This document shows positions 22,737 to 30,565 of a stretch of DNA of 64,000 nt, in pieces. The notes under the pieces were generated by a model, which saw nothing but the letters and a program-made list of their open reading frames with translations, had not been told where the DNA came from and made no database searches. The position numbers and the translations under genes were made by a program. This DNA comes from Jiangella sp. DSM 45060 (GTDB taxonomy: Bacteria > Actinomycetota > Actinomycetes > Jiangellales > Jiangellaceae), in contig NZ_LT629771.1 in assembly GCF_900105175.1 (NCBI RefSeq), positions 2,356,001 to 2,420,000 on the forward strand. The letters are read 5' to 3'. Position 1 is the first letter of the stretch; the number at the start of each line of letters is the position of its first letter.

Positions 22737-23566
22737 CTTGGGTGAACGGGGAGCTGCTGGACGAGTCCGAGGCGACCGTCAGCGTGTTCGACCACGGCCT
22801 CACGGTGGGCGACGGCGTCTTCGAGACGGTGAAGGTCGTCGGCGGCGTGTCGTTCGCGCTGGGCCGCCACCTCGCCCGGCTCGGCCGCTCCGCCGCCGGG
22901 CTGGGCCTGCCGGCGCCCGACCCCGTCGAGGTGGTCAAGGCCTGCGAGCAGGTCGCGGCGCAGGCCACCGGCGACGCCGTCCACCGGCTGCGCATCACCT
23001 ATACCGGTGGCGTCGCGCCGCTCGGCTCGCAGCGCGGCGACGCCGGCCCGACCCTCGTCATCGCGCTCGCGCCGGCCGCGCCGCAGCCCGACGTCGCGAC
23101 GGTGGCGGTGGTGCCGTGGCCGCGCAACGAGCGGGGTGCCCTGGCCGGCCTCAAGACCACGTCGTACGCCGAGAACGTCATCGCGCTCGACCGCGCCGCG
23201 GCCGCCGGGGCCGGCGAGGCGCTGTGCGCCGACACCCGCGGCCGGCTCTGCGAGGGCACCGGCAGCAACGTGTTCGTCGTCGTCGGCGGCCGGTTGCTGA
23301 CGCCGTCGACGGCCACGGGCTGCCTCGCGGGCGTCACCCGCGACCTCGTCATCGAGTGGTGCGACGCCGCCGAGGCCGACCTCGACCTCGGTGTGCTCGA
23401 CACCGCCGACGAGATCTTCCTCACGTCGACGACGCGCGACGTGCAGGCCGTGTCGGCCGTCGTCTGGGACGACGGGCGGCGGCGCGAGCTGCCCGCGCCC
23501 GGCCCCGTCACCGTACAGGCGGCGGCGACGTTCGCCGCGCGGGCGGGCGCCGACCCCGAGCCGTAG
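22730..23566 (+). CDS. pabC: Aminodeoxychorismate lyase (class IV aminotransferase fold)
   Basis: A 278-residue PLP enzyme of fold type IV, predicted to split aminodeoxychorismate into 4-aminobenzoate and pyruvate. It has WVNGELLDESEATVSVFDHG at the start, the PLP lysine in LKTTSYAENV at about residue 143, and CEGTGSNVFVVV and LTSTTRDVQAV later. It starts at a GTG inside the pabB stop region and is therefore co-translated with pabB. A D-amino-acid or branched-chain aminotransferase role is less likely, given that neighbour. Confidence 0.87.
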   Translation: MLTWVNGELLDESEATVSVFDHGLTVGDGVFETVKVVGGVSFALGRHLARLGRSAAGLGLPAPDPVEVVKACEQVAAQATGDAVHRLRITYTGGVAPLGSQRGDAGPTLVIALAPAAPQPDVATVAVVPWPRNERGALAGLKTTSYAENVIALDRAAAAGAGEALCADTRGRLCEGTGSNVFVVVGGRLLTPSTATGCLAGVTRDLVIEWCDAAEADLDLGVLDTADEIFLTSTTRDVQAVSAVVWDDGRRRELPAPGPVTVQAAATFAARAGADPEP

Positions 23567-23572
23567 CCGCGC

Positions 23573-24130
23573 TCAGACGGCGGCGGCGCGCTGCCGCTCG
23601 CGGTACGCGGCGACGTGCAGGCGGTTGCCGCAGGTGCGGCTGTCGCAGTAGCGCTTCGAGCGGTTGCGCGAGAGGTCGACCAGGACGCGTCCGCAGTCGG
23701 GCGCCGAGCACACCTGCAGCCGCTCCTGCTCGCCCGCGACCACGACGAACGACAGCGCCATGCCCGCGTCGATGAGCAGGTGCTCGGCCGGCGCCGCGCC
23801 GGGAGCGAAGTAGTGGGTGTGCCAGTCGTAGCCGTCGTGGTTCGTCAGCCGCGGGCATACGCGCGTGCCGTCGAGCAGCCCGTTCACGAGGTCGGCGGCC
23901 TCGGCGGTGTCGACGGCCTCGAAGATCGAGCGCAGCCGCGGCCGCAGCGCGCGGACGGCGCGGAGGTCGGCCTCGGTGATGGTGGGCAGATCGCTGATCT
24001 TGTACCCGTCGATGAACGACCGCAACGAACCGACGTCGGGCAGCCCTTCGCTGCCGCCCGCTGCCGGATCTGAGTTCACCAGATCGACGACAACCTCGAG
24101 CGAGTGTTCGACGTCGTGGCTGAAGGTCAC
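23573..24130 (-). CDS. CGNR zinc finger domain protein
   Basis: A 185-residue protein with an N-terminal ABATE-like stress-associated region (residues 1-130) and the C-terminal finger CSAPDCGRVLVDLSRNRSKR followed by YCDSRTCGNR at about 142-172, the defining CGNR motif. These are probable DNA-binding regulators of actinobacteria. The GTG start at 24130 has AAGGG about 8 bases upstream. It converges on pabC with six bases between the stops; its targets are unknown. Confidence 0.87.
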   Translation of the reverse strand: MTFSHDVEHSLEVVVDLVNSDPAAGGSEGLPDVGSLRSFIDGYKISDLPTITEADLRAVRALRPRLRSIFEAVDTAEAADLVNGLLDGTRVCPRLTNHDGYDWHTHYFAPGAAPAEHLLIDAGMALSFVVVAGEQERLQVCSAPDCGRVLVDLSRNRSKRYCDSRTCGNRLHVAAYRERQRAAAV

Positions 24131-24225
24131 GTGCCTGCCCTTACCTCGGATACCTGGGTCGCAAGTGCTGACGACCGTAATCCACCGTTGCGCGGGGCAC
24201 AACAGGCGAGGGACACGTGGTGAGG

Positions 24226-24645
24226 TCAGGTACGGTCCAGCAGGGAGTCGAGGACGGCGTCGATGCTGAGCAGCCGCCCTTCGATCCCCGTCGGCACCAG
24301 CGCCCACGTCTGGACCAGGAAGTCCTCGACCGCCGACGCCGGCGCCTCCAGCACCGCGTCGCCGTCGGGGGAGCGCAGCCGCAACCGCACCGTCGGCGTG
24401 CCGTGGGGATCGAGGGCCGGCCAGACGTTGATGTCGCCGCGCCCGCTCGCCTCGTCGAGCCCGGCGCTGAGCAGATCGCGGGCGAACACCCACGGCACCG
24501 GCTCGCGCGCCGTGGTGTCGAACACCGCCGTGACCGCCAGCGGGTCGGTGGCGCTGTAGCGCAGCTCCGCCTGGATATACCGCTCGCCGTCACCCTCGTC
24601 GAGCAGGCGCAGGGCCAGAGGGTACGAGATGGTCGACGCGCTCAT
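24226..24645 (-). CDS. SsgA-like sporulation/cell division protein
   Basis: A 139-residue SsgA/B-like protein (SALP), a family restricted to morphologically complex actinomycetes that positions the division septum or guides peptidoglycan remodelling. Seen in the sequence: the AELRYSATDPLAVTAVFDT strand, VPWVFARDLLSAGL, and DAVLEAPASAVEDFLVQTW. It is not possible to say which subfamily it belongs to. It is divergent from tRNA-Val(CAC) and alone in its transcription unit. The ATG at 24645 fits the family start. Confidence 0.85.
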   Translation of the reverse strand: MSASTISYPLALRLLDEGDGERYIQAELRYSATDPLAVTAVFDTTAREPVPWVFARDLLSAGLDEASGRGDINVWPALDPHGTPTVRLRLRSPDGDAVLEAPASAVEDFLVQTWALVPTGIEGRLLSIDAVLDSLLDRT

Positions 24646-24744
24646 GGCCAGTAGTGTCAGCCCATTCCGGACATCGCGCAACGCGAAACTCAGGCGGTGG
24701 TTTCCGTCGCGGCCCGGCGGTGCGGTATGGTTCTGCTCGCGCCC

Positions 24745-24816
24745 GGGCGATTAGCTCAGCGGGAGAGCGCTTCGTTCACACCGAAGAGGTCACTGGTTCG
24801 ATCCCAGTATCGCCCA
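24745..24816 (+). tRNA. tRNA-Val (CAC), integration target
   Basis: A 72-base tRNA almost identical to the Val-GAC gene in its arms, with anticodon loop TTCACAC (CAC). A -10-like TATGGT lies about 16 bases upstream. Its 3' half is partly repeated about 1 kb downstream, marking it as an attachment site. Confidence 0.93.
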
Positions 24817-24875
24817 CCCAGGTCAGCCCCTATTGTGATCATCACGCCTCAGGCTTTCGCGGGCGTTTGTGTGAC

Positions 24876-24893
24876 ATCTGTGTGATGATCTTG
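24876..24893 (+). repeat. 18-bp direct repeat, left copy
   Basis: ATCTGTGTGATGATCTTG recurs exactly at 25615-25632. The bases after both copies stay similar (GGTCGA). The two copies bracket the integrase remnant. Confidence 0.75.
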
Positions 24894-25061
24894 GTCGATC
24901 GGTGCGACAGGCTTGTCTGAGTCGCCGGGCGGCCGACCCATTGATCAGATCGTTCCAATCCGTTCGCAATGGTCCTGGGTGGGGGGCGGGGCCGGCAGCC
25001 GGACGCTTCGACTGCAGCCTCCTGCGCGTACGGCCCGGTGCCGCAAGTTCCACGGCGTCAG

Positions 25062-25434
25062 CGCTCCGCCCGCGGGCCCTGTGTTCCTGCAGCAGACGAT
25101 CGAGGACGGCGACAGGTGACGTCGGCCTCATCGCGAGGCGGGCGTCGAGTACGGACAGCCAGCGGTCGGTCAGGGCGCGTATCAGCTCATCGACCATGGT
25201 CGCGCTGACGTGGGAATACCTACCGCCGATGCCGGCGCGAACGGTGCGGTCCTCGCCCGCAAACCGTGACGCCCTGTTCGTCGTCAGGAGAGTCAGTGTC
25301 TCGTGGCGCAAGTCAGCTCGCCCGCCAGGGAGTGCTGCATCTGCGCGATGCCCGTCGATGCCTGCGCTGGCACGTGTCCGACTGTGAGCGACGACGTCCG
25401 GCCACCTACGACATGGGTTGGCGAATACGTGTCC
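25062..25434 (-). pseudogene. Remnant of a tyrosine recombinase (integrase) gene
   Basis: On the minus strand a frame contains VFANPCRRWPDVVAHS, then DLRHETLTLL, then GGRYSHVSATMVDELI and a tail with LDARLAMRPTSPVAVLDRLL. These resemble, in order, the pre-catalytic segment, the R-H box and the catalytic-tyrosine region plus C-terminal tail of actinobacterial phage-type integrases. The spacing between boxes is wrong and no N-terminal domain is found, so it is non-functional. Its place next to a tRNA-Val attachment site supports the reading; the similarity is by eye. Confidence 0.5.
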
Positions 25435-25614
25435 AAGTTCGCCCGGTGGTCGCTGGTTCGTTCGCATTGCAGCAGGTCAGGGGGAGTCCGCTGACTGCCG
25501 GCTAACCGCTCTCTCAAGGCGGCTGCGCGGGCTCGACGCGCTCAGCGCGGCCGTGCCCGGCGACGGCAGGCCCTCCGATCACTCACGCTGTACCGCTACC
25601 CGTGATCAGGTGAG

Positions 25615-25632
25615 ATCTGTGTGATGATCTTG
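25615..25632 (+). repeat. 18-bp direct repeat, right copy
   Basis: Exact second copy of the repeat at 24876-24893, lying about 100 bases before the truncated tRNA-Val copy. Confidence 0.75.
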
Positions 25633-25729
25633 CTGGTCGACCTGGGTCAGGAGGGGCGAACCTGGCCCAGTCGGGGGCGCTGACCAGGGAAGATGTGAAT
25701 AGCGCCAGGTGCAGCGCGTCGGGTTTCCT

Positions 25730-25774
25730 TCTTCACACCGAAGAGGTTCTGGTTCGATCCCGGTATCGACCCCA
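25730..25774 (+). pseudogene. Degenerate 3' half of tRNA-Val (attachment-site duplicate)
   Basis: TTCACACCGAAGAGGT, followed by CTGGTTCGATCCC and TATCGACCCCA, repeats the anticodon arm, variable loop, T-arm and acceptor 3' strand of the tRNA at 24745, with one base missing and several substitutions. The 5' half is absent. This is the expected second attachment site of an element inserted in the tRNA gene. Confidence 0.7.
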
Positions 25775-25832
25775 CAGGCCAGTGCGTTGTTGACCTCGTC
25801 TAGCTCGGTCCGACCGCTCGGGCGCGGGCCCG

Positions 25833-26585
25833 TCATCGCAGCACCAGCACGACGACGGCGGTGACGCCGACGACCACGATCACGACGCGCAGCACCAGCG
25901 GCGACAGCCGCCGCCCGATCCGCGCGCCGACCAGACCGCCGGTCGCGGCGCCGAGCGCGATCAGCCCGGCCACCGCCCAGTCGACGTCGGCCACCACCAT
26001 GAACACCAGCCCCGCGACCAGGTTCACCAGCCCGGCCTGCACGTTCTTGACGGCGTTGAGCCGCTGCAGCGAGTCCGACAGTCCCAGCCCCAGCACGGCG
26101 AGCAGCAGCACGCCCTGCGCGGCGCCGAAGTAGCCGCCGTAGACCGCGGTCAGCAGCACCAGCAGCCAGATGACCGGCCCGCCGTGCTCACGTCCGGACG
26201 GGCGCTGCTTGAGCCGCCGCGCGATCCACGGCTGCGCCGCCACCAGCACACAGGCCAGCACGATCAGCACCGGCACGATCGCCTCGAACGCGCCGGGCGG
26301 CAACGCCAGCAGCAGCACCGCGCCGCCGGCGCCACCCACGAGCGCGGCCAGCCCGAACCGGAGCACCCGGTCGCGCTGGCCGCGCAGTTCCCGCCGATAG
26401 CCCCAGGCCCCCATGAGCGAGCCCGGGACCAGCCCGACGGTGTTGGACACGTTGGCCACCACGGGCGGGTAGCCCAGCGCCAGCAACGTCGGGAACGTGA
26501 TCATCGTCCCGGAGCCCACGACGACGTTGATCGCACCCGCGGCGAACCCGGCCGCGACGATCGCGACGACGTCGAGCAGGCTCAC
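25833..26585 (-). CDS. TauE/SafE-family membrane transporter
   Basis: A 250-residue permease with about eight hydrophobic helices and the family motif AGAINVVVGSGTMITFPTLL near the start, repeated loosely as GGYFGAAQGVLLL at about 155. TauE/SafE proteins are usually exporters of sulfite or sulfonate-type anions. Its GTG start overlaps the nagA stop (GTGA), so it is the last gene of the leftward amino-sugar operon. The substrate here may therefore be a product of amino-sugar breakdown such as an acetate-like anion; this is inference. Confidence 0.83.
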   Translation of the reverse strand: MSLLDVVAIVAAGFAAGAINVVVGSGTMITFPTLLALGYPPVVANVSNTVGLVPGSLMGAWGYRRELRGQRDRVLRFGLAALVGGAGGAVLLLALPPGAFEAIVPVLIVLACVLVAAQPWIARRLKQRPSGREHGGPVIWLLVLLTAVYGGYFGAAQGVLLLAVLGLGLSDSLQRLNAVKNVQAGLVNLVAGLVFMVVADVDWAVAGLIALGAATGGLVGARIGRRLSPLVLRVVIVVVGVTAVVVLVLR

Positions 26586-27712
26586 CCCGCGCGGACCCAG
26601 TCGCCCTCGTGCATGACCGCCACCACCTGGTACTCGGCGTCGAGCACGACGAGGTCGGCGGTGAGCCCGGGCCGCAGCGCGCCGGTGCGGCCGGAGATGC
26701 CGAGGAGCCGGGCGGGCGTCGTCGAGGTGGCGCGGACGGCGTCCTGGACGGTGAAGCCGGCGCGGGTGACCGCGAACCGGAAGGCGGCGTCCATGGTCAG
26801 TGCGCTGCCTGCGAGCGTGCCGTCGGGGAGCCGGGCAGCGCCGTCGCGGACCGTGACGCCGATGTCACCGCGCGGGTAGTGCCCGTCGCCCCGGCCGGCC
26901 GCCTGCATCGCGTCGGTGACCAGCGCGATCCGGTCCGGGCCCGCGCTGATGAGGGTGTGCCGTGCGATGGCCGGATCGAGGTGGATGCCGTCGAGGACGA
27001 GTTCCACCGTGACGCGGTCGTCGGCGAGCAGCGGGACGATCGGCCCGGGCTCGCGATGGTGGATCGGCGCCATGCCGTTGAACAGGTGCGTCGCGACGGT
27101 CGCGCCGGCCTCGAGAGCGGCGCGCGTGGTGCCGGCGTCCGCGTCGGTGTGCCCGACCGCGGCGATCGCTCCCGCGTCGGCTACCGCGCGGACGGCGTCG
27201 AGTCCGTGCTCGAGTTCCGGCGCCAGGGTCACCATGCGGATCGCCCCGCGGCCCGCGCTCAGCAGCCGCGCCACCATCGCGGGCTCGGGGACGCACAGGG
27301 CACTGGCCGGGTGCGCACCCTTCCGCCGCGGCGACAGCCAAGGGCCTTCGAGGTGGATGCCGGCGATGACGCCGTCCTCGGCCAGCTCGGCGAGCGCGCG
27401 CAGGTCGCGGTCCAGAGCGGCCTCGCCAGCGCTGGACAGGCTGGCCACGATCGACGTGGTCCCGTGCTGGAGGTGGGTGGCGGCGAAGGTCGCGACCTGC
27501 GCCGGGTCGGCACCGGTGACGCTCGCGCCGCCGCCGCCGTGTGCGTGCAGGTCGACGAACCCGGGCACGATCCAGCCGCCGCCGACGTCCAGGTCGACGC
27601 GGCCTGGCGACGGGAGGGTGCCGAGCGCGGTGATGCGGTTGCCGCCGACCTCGATCCATCCGTCGCTCACGACGCCGTTCGGCGTCACGAGGGACGCTCC
27701 GGCGATGATCAC
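26582..27712 (-). CDS. nagA: N-acetylglucosamine-6-phosphate deacetylase
   Basis: A 376-residue amidohydrolase. Metal and substrate motifs are DLHAHGGGG near residue 57, HLEGPWLSPRRKGAH at about 130, VGHTDAD at about 190, THLFNGMAPIHHREPG at about 210, DGIHLD and the catalytic aspartate in LVTDAM. It turns GlcNAc-6-P into GlcN-6-P and acetate, the last step seen here of the sialic acid route; the deaminase NagB is not in the window. The GTG start at 27712 is preferred to a longer frame because it follows the nanE stop by 11 bases, with GAGCGGGG upstream. Confidence 0.9.
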   Translation of the reverse strand: MIIAGASLVTPNGVVSDGWIEVGGNRITALGTLPSPGRVDLDVGGGWIVPGFVDLHAHGGGGASVTGADPAQVATFAATHLQHGTTSIVASLSSAGEAALDRDLRALAELAEDGVIAGIHLEGPWLSPRRKGAHPASALCVPEPAMVARLLSAGRGAIRMVTLAPELEHGLDAVRAVADAGAIAAVGHTDADAGTTRAALEAGATVATHLFNGMAPIHHREPGPIVPLLADDRVTVELVLDGIHLDPAIARHTLISAGPDRIALVTDAMQAAGRGDGHYPRGDIGVTVRDGAARLPDGTLAGSALTMDAAFRFAVTRAGFTVQDAVRATSTTPARLLGISGRTGALRPGLTADLVVLDAEYQVVAVMHEGDWVRAG

Positions 27713-27723
27713 GCCGACCCCGC

Positions 27724-28410
27724 TCAGCGACCGCTGAAGGCGGGCGTCGCGGCGCACAGGCGCCGGGCCAGGGCCAGCGTGTCGGTGATCGCGGTGCCGA
27801 CGACGATGGCGTGGGCGCCTGCGGCGAAGGCCACCGCCACCGCCTCGGGTGTGGCGTACCGGCCCTCGGCGACGATCGGGGCGTCGATGCCGCTCTCTGC
27901 CAGCCGCCGCACGAGGCCGACGTCCGGCGCGTCCGGGTCGGACGGATCGGGGCTGGGCGCGAGGGTGGTCGCCACCAGCGCGGCTCCGGCACCGGCGGCG
28001 GCCACACCGCGGCGGAAGTCGCCGACGTCGGCCATCACCGGCACACCGCGCGCGTCAAGGGCGGCGATGAGCTCGGAGACGCGTTCGCCGCCCGGCCGCG
28101 GGCGGTCCGAGGCATCGAGTGCGATGAGGTCGGCGCCGGCGTCGAGCAGGGGGAGGGCGTCTGCGAGCGTCGGGGTGATCCTGACGTCGCTCCCGGGCAC
28201 CTGACGCTTCCGGATGCCGATCACCGGCAGCGTGCAAGCGTTCTTGATGGCCGCGATGTCCGCCGCACCCTCCGCTCGGATGCCGACGGCACCGGCCAAC
28301 TCGGCGGCGGACGCCATCGCGGCCATCACCGCCGGCTGGCGCAGCGGACTGCCGACCGGCGCCTGGCAGGACACGATCAGTCCGCCTGCCAGCCTCGAGA
28401 TGACGCTCAC
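27724..28410 (-). CDS. nanE: N-acetylmannosamine-6-phosphate 2-epimerase
   Basis: A 228-residue TIM-barrel enzyme that converts ManNAc-6-P into GlcNAc-6-P. Family segments visible are GGLIVSCQAPVGSPLRQP (start), GAVGIRAEGAADIAAIK, LPVIGIRKR, GADLIALDAS, PIVAEGRYATPEAV and VVGTAITD. It starts with a GTG overlapping the kinase stop (GTGA) and sits between the kinase and nagA, exactly where pathway order predicts. Length is normal for the family. Confidence 0.9.
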   Translation of the reverse strand: MSVISRLAGGLIVSCQAPVGSPLRQPAVMAAMASAAELAGAVGIRAEGAADIAAIKNACTLPVIGIRKRQVPGSDVRITPTLADALPLLDAGADLIALDASDRPRPGGERVSELIAALDARGVPVMADVGDFRRGVAAAGAGAALVATTLAPSPDPSDPDAPDVGLVRRLAESGIDAPIVAEGRYATPEAVAVAFAAGAHAIVVGTAITDTLALARRLCAATPAFSGR

Positions 28411-29360
28411 TGTTCTTCGACCTCCGAGATCGTCGTGACGGTGATGAGCGTTCCGAACGGCGGCGCCGGCATCGGTGCCGCCAGCCGGCAGGCACCGTCG
28501 AGGCTGGAACCGGCCGGGTCGACCCAGGACGCGTCCGGCATCCTGCGCGTCAGCAGGTCCACGAGCCGGGCGGCGAGCACGCCGGTCCGGGTGAGCAGCC
28601 GGCCCGTGCCCGCGATCCGCGGGGGTGCGCCGGCTCGGTCCAGGGCGGCGGCGATCGCGATCGCGAGATGTGCGGCCGCCGCACCGACGATGTTCGAACT
28701 GGCCTCGTCTCCGGCTGCCGCAGCGTCGAGTACGACCGGGGCGAAGCCCGACACGATCGCCTTGGCGTCCTCGGTCGTCGTGACCTCGTGGGCGAATCGG
28801 GCCGGATCGCCGTGTCGTTCGATCATCGCGGCCAGCAGTGCCGCCGAGCCGCGCTCGATCCGTCCGTCATGAGCGCAGAACGCCGCCGCCAGCCCCGCGC
28901 GGCCGATCCAGTAGCCGCTGCCGAGGTCGCCGGCCATGGCGCCCCAGCCGTCGACCTTCGCGTACCGGCCCACGCCGTCGCTCGCCACCGTCACGACGCC
29001 GGTTCCCGCCGCGCAGACGACGCCCGGCCGGTCGCCGAGCGCTCCGACGTACGACGTCACGCAGTCGTCGGCGAGCACCAGCCGCCGGGCGCCCAGTTCG
29101 GTGTGCAACAGCCGAAGGGCGGAATCGGCCGACGGAAGCGATCCATGCAGGCCGGAGAGGCCGAAAGCGACCGTAGACAATGCGCTGATCCGAAGTTCGC
29201 GGCAACGATTCAAAAGGAACGCGGCGGCATATCGCAACGGATCTCCGGCATTGGCCGATTTGACGCTCGGGCCGGTTGTCTCGTGGAGGACCCGTCCCTC
29301 CGGGCTGGAAATGCGGAGCCGGATTCCCGATCCGCCGAGGTCCAGTCCAGCCGATGGCAT
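28407..29360 (-). CDS. BadF/BcrA-type sugar kinase, probable N-acetylmannosamine kinase
   Basis: A 317-residue ASKHA-fold kinase of the BadF/GlcNAc-kinase group: phosphate-binding GLDLGGSGIRLRI at 5-17, AFGLSGLHG, second phosphate loop VCAAGTGVVTV at about 115 and GDLGSGYWIGRAG at about 145. Its family phosphorylates GlcNAc or glucosamine. Being first in an operon with nanE and nagA, it most likely makes ManNAc-6-P, a job done in most bacteria by an unrelated ROK-family NanK. GlcNAc kinase activity is the alternative. It is divergent from the LacI gene. Confidence 0.82.
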   Translation of the reverse strand: MPSAGLDLGGSGIRLRISSPEGRVLHETTGPSVKSANAGDPLRYAAAFLLNRCRELRISALSTVAFGLSGLHGSLPSADSALRLLHTELGARRLVLADDCVTSYVGALGDRPGVVCAAGTGVVTVASDGVGRYAKVDGWGAMAGDLGSGYWIGRAGLAAAFCAHDGRIERGSAALLAAMIERHGDPARFAHEVTTTEDAKAIVSGFAPVVLDAAAAGDEASSNIVGAAAAHLAIAIAAALDRAGAPPRIAGTGRLLTRTGVLAARLVDLLTRRMPDASWVDPAGSSLDGACRLAAPMPAPPFGTLITVTTISEVEEQ

Positions 29361-29467
29361 CGCGCCTCCTTCCGCCGGTGGTCGTCGCCGTCGCGTCGAT
29401 GCTAGGCCTGGGCCAGGTGTGGCGTACAGCCGCTAATAATCCGCATTGGCACCTTGCGGGCGAGCTT

Positions 29468-29495
29468 TTCCGGTCCCAGACTGTGCGGACCGGAA
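29468..29495. promoter_or_regulatory. Inverted repeat between the kinase and LacI genes, probable operator
   Basis: TTCCGGTCC and its exact complement GGACCGGAA (9-bp arms) flank a 10-base spacer in the 160-bp divergent region, 27 bases before the LacI start. Its place suits a site that represses the regulator and possibly both operons. LacI sites usually have a shorter spacer, so another regulator is possible. Confidence 0.55.
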
Positions 29496-29521
29496 GCCAC
29501 AACAAAAAGGCGGGTTCAGCG

Positions 29522-30565
29522 ATGGTCGTTGTGCGCCAAATCGATGTCGCTCGGGTGGCCGGGGTCAGTCAGACGACGGTATCGATGGTCTTGAATGAGC
29601 GGACCGGCGGCAGTGCCCGGATCTCCGAAGACACCAGAGCGAGAGTTCTCTCGGCGATCAAGAAAACCGGCTATGTGGCCAATCCGATTGCGCAATCATT
29701 GGCCGGCCATCGCACCGGCATGTTCGGCGTCTTCGCGTTCGAGCCGATGTTCACAGCGGAGGCGGGCGGCTTCTACACCGACTTCCTCGGCGGCATCGAG
29801 GCGGCCGGTGAGGCGGCCCGCAAGGACCTGCTGCTGTTCACCAGCACGGTGCTCGACGAGCCGGACAACCACATCTACCGGCGCAACGAGAACCGGCTCC
29901 GGCTCACCGACGGCGCGATCCTCCTGGGCAACGGCGAGCCGAAGATGGAGCTGGCGCGGTTGCACGAGGACGGCTTCCCGTTCGTGTACATCGGCCGCCG
30001 CGAGATCCCCAACGGCGAGATCTCCTACGTGTCGGCCGACTACGCCGCGGCCACGGCCGACCTCGTCGAGCGGCTGGTCGCCGTGGGGCACGAGCGACTC
30101 TGCTACGTCGGCACCGGCGCCGACGCGTCGGCCAGCATCGATCGTCGCCGCGCGTTCGTCGACACCCTGCGCGACGCCGGTCTGCCGGTCGACCGGCCGG
30201 TCCCGGCCGGACACGGCGACTACGCGGCGGTCCGGCAAGCGGTGGAAGCCGGCGCCACCGCCCTGCTCGTGGAGCCGCCAGTGGGCATCGATCAGCTGAC
30301 CGCGGTGATCGAACGCGCCGGTTATCGGGTGCCCGCCGACGTCAGCGTGGCGCTGCTGGGCGACGTTCACGGACACAGCGTCCGGCCAGACGACTGGTCG
30401 GGCTACCGACTGCCCCGATGGGAGATGGGAATGCAGGCAGTGAAACTGCTCGTCCGCCTGATGGAGGAGCCCGGCGGACCGGCGCGACGCGTCGTCGTGC
30501 CCTGCCTCCCGCATGACGGCTCCACGGTGGCGCCCGCGTCGCGACCGGGTCGGGGGCGCCGGTGA
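29522..30565 (+). CDS. LacI-family regulator of the sialic acid island
   Basis: A 347-residue regulator. The N-terminal helix-turn-helix IDVARVAGVSQTTVSMVLN with hinge GYVANPIAQSLAG is typical LacI, followed by a periplasmic-binding-like sensor domain (GMFGVFAFEP to the C-terminus). It is divergent from the kinase-nanE-nagA operon and overlaps the oxidoreductase gene (GTGA), so it heads the rightward operon. A sialic acid, ManNAc or phosphosugar inducer is likely but unproven. The ATG at 29522 is used because the HTH begins seven residues later, although the frame is open upstream. Confidence 0.87.
   Translation: MVVVRQIDVARVAGVSQTTVSMVLNERTGGSARISEDTRARVLSAIKKTGYVANPIAQSLAGHRTGMFGVFAFEPMFTAEAGGFYTDFLGGIEAAGEAARKDLLLFTSTVLDEPDNHIYRRNENRLRLTDGAILLGNGEPKMELARLHEDGFPFVYIGRREIPNGEISYVSADYAAATADLVERLVAVGHERLCYVGTGADASASIDRRRAFVDTLRDAGLPVDRPVPAGHGDYAAVRQAVEAGATALLVEPPVGIDQLTAVIERAGYRVPADVSVALLGDVHGHSVRPDDWSGYRLPRWEMGMQAVKLLVRLMEEPGGPARRVVVPCLPHDGSTVAPASRPGRGRR

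Larger units (their letters stand above)
24817..25774. mobile_element. Scar of an element integrated at tRNA-Val(CAC)
   Basis: The segment starts at the intact tRNA and ends at a degenerate copy of the tRNA 3' half. Inside are an integrase-like remnant on the minus strand and two copies of an 18-bp direct repeat (ATCTGTGTGATGATCTTG at 24876-24893 and 25615-25632). No intact gene remains in the roughly 950 bases. The layout fits an integrative element that lost its cargo by deletion between direct repeats. Confidence 0.6.

Noticed and set aside
24823..25467. Reading the 214-aa minus frame as an intact gene
   Set aside because: Only parts resemble an integrase, in the wrong spacing, and the rest is Arg-rich; treated as a remnant instead.
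25604..25640. Second intact tRNA-Val near 25730
   Set aside because: Only the 3' half is present, with substitutions and one missing base, so it cannot fold as a tRNA.
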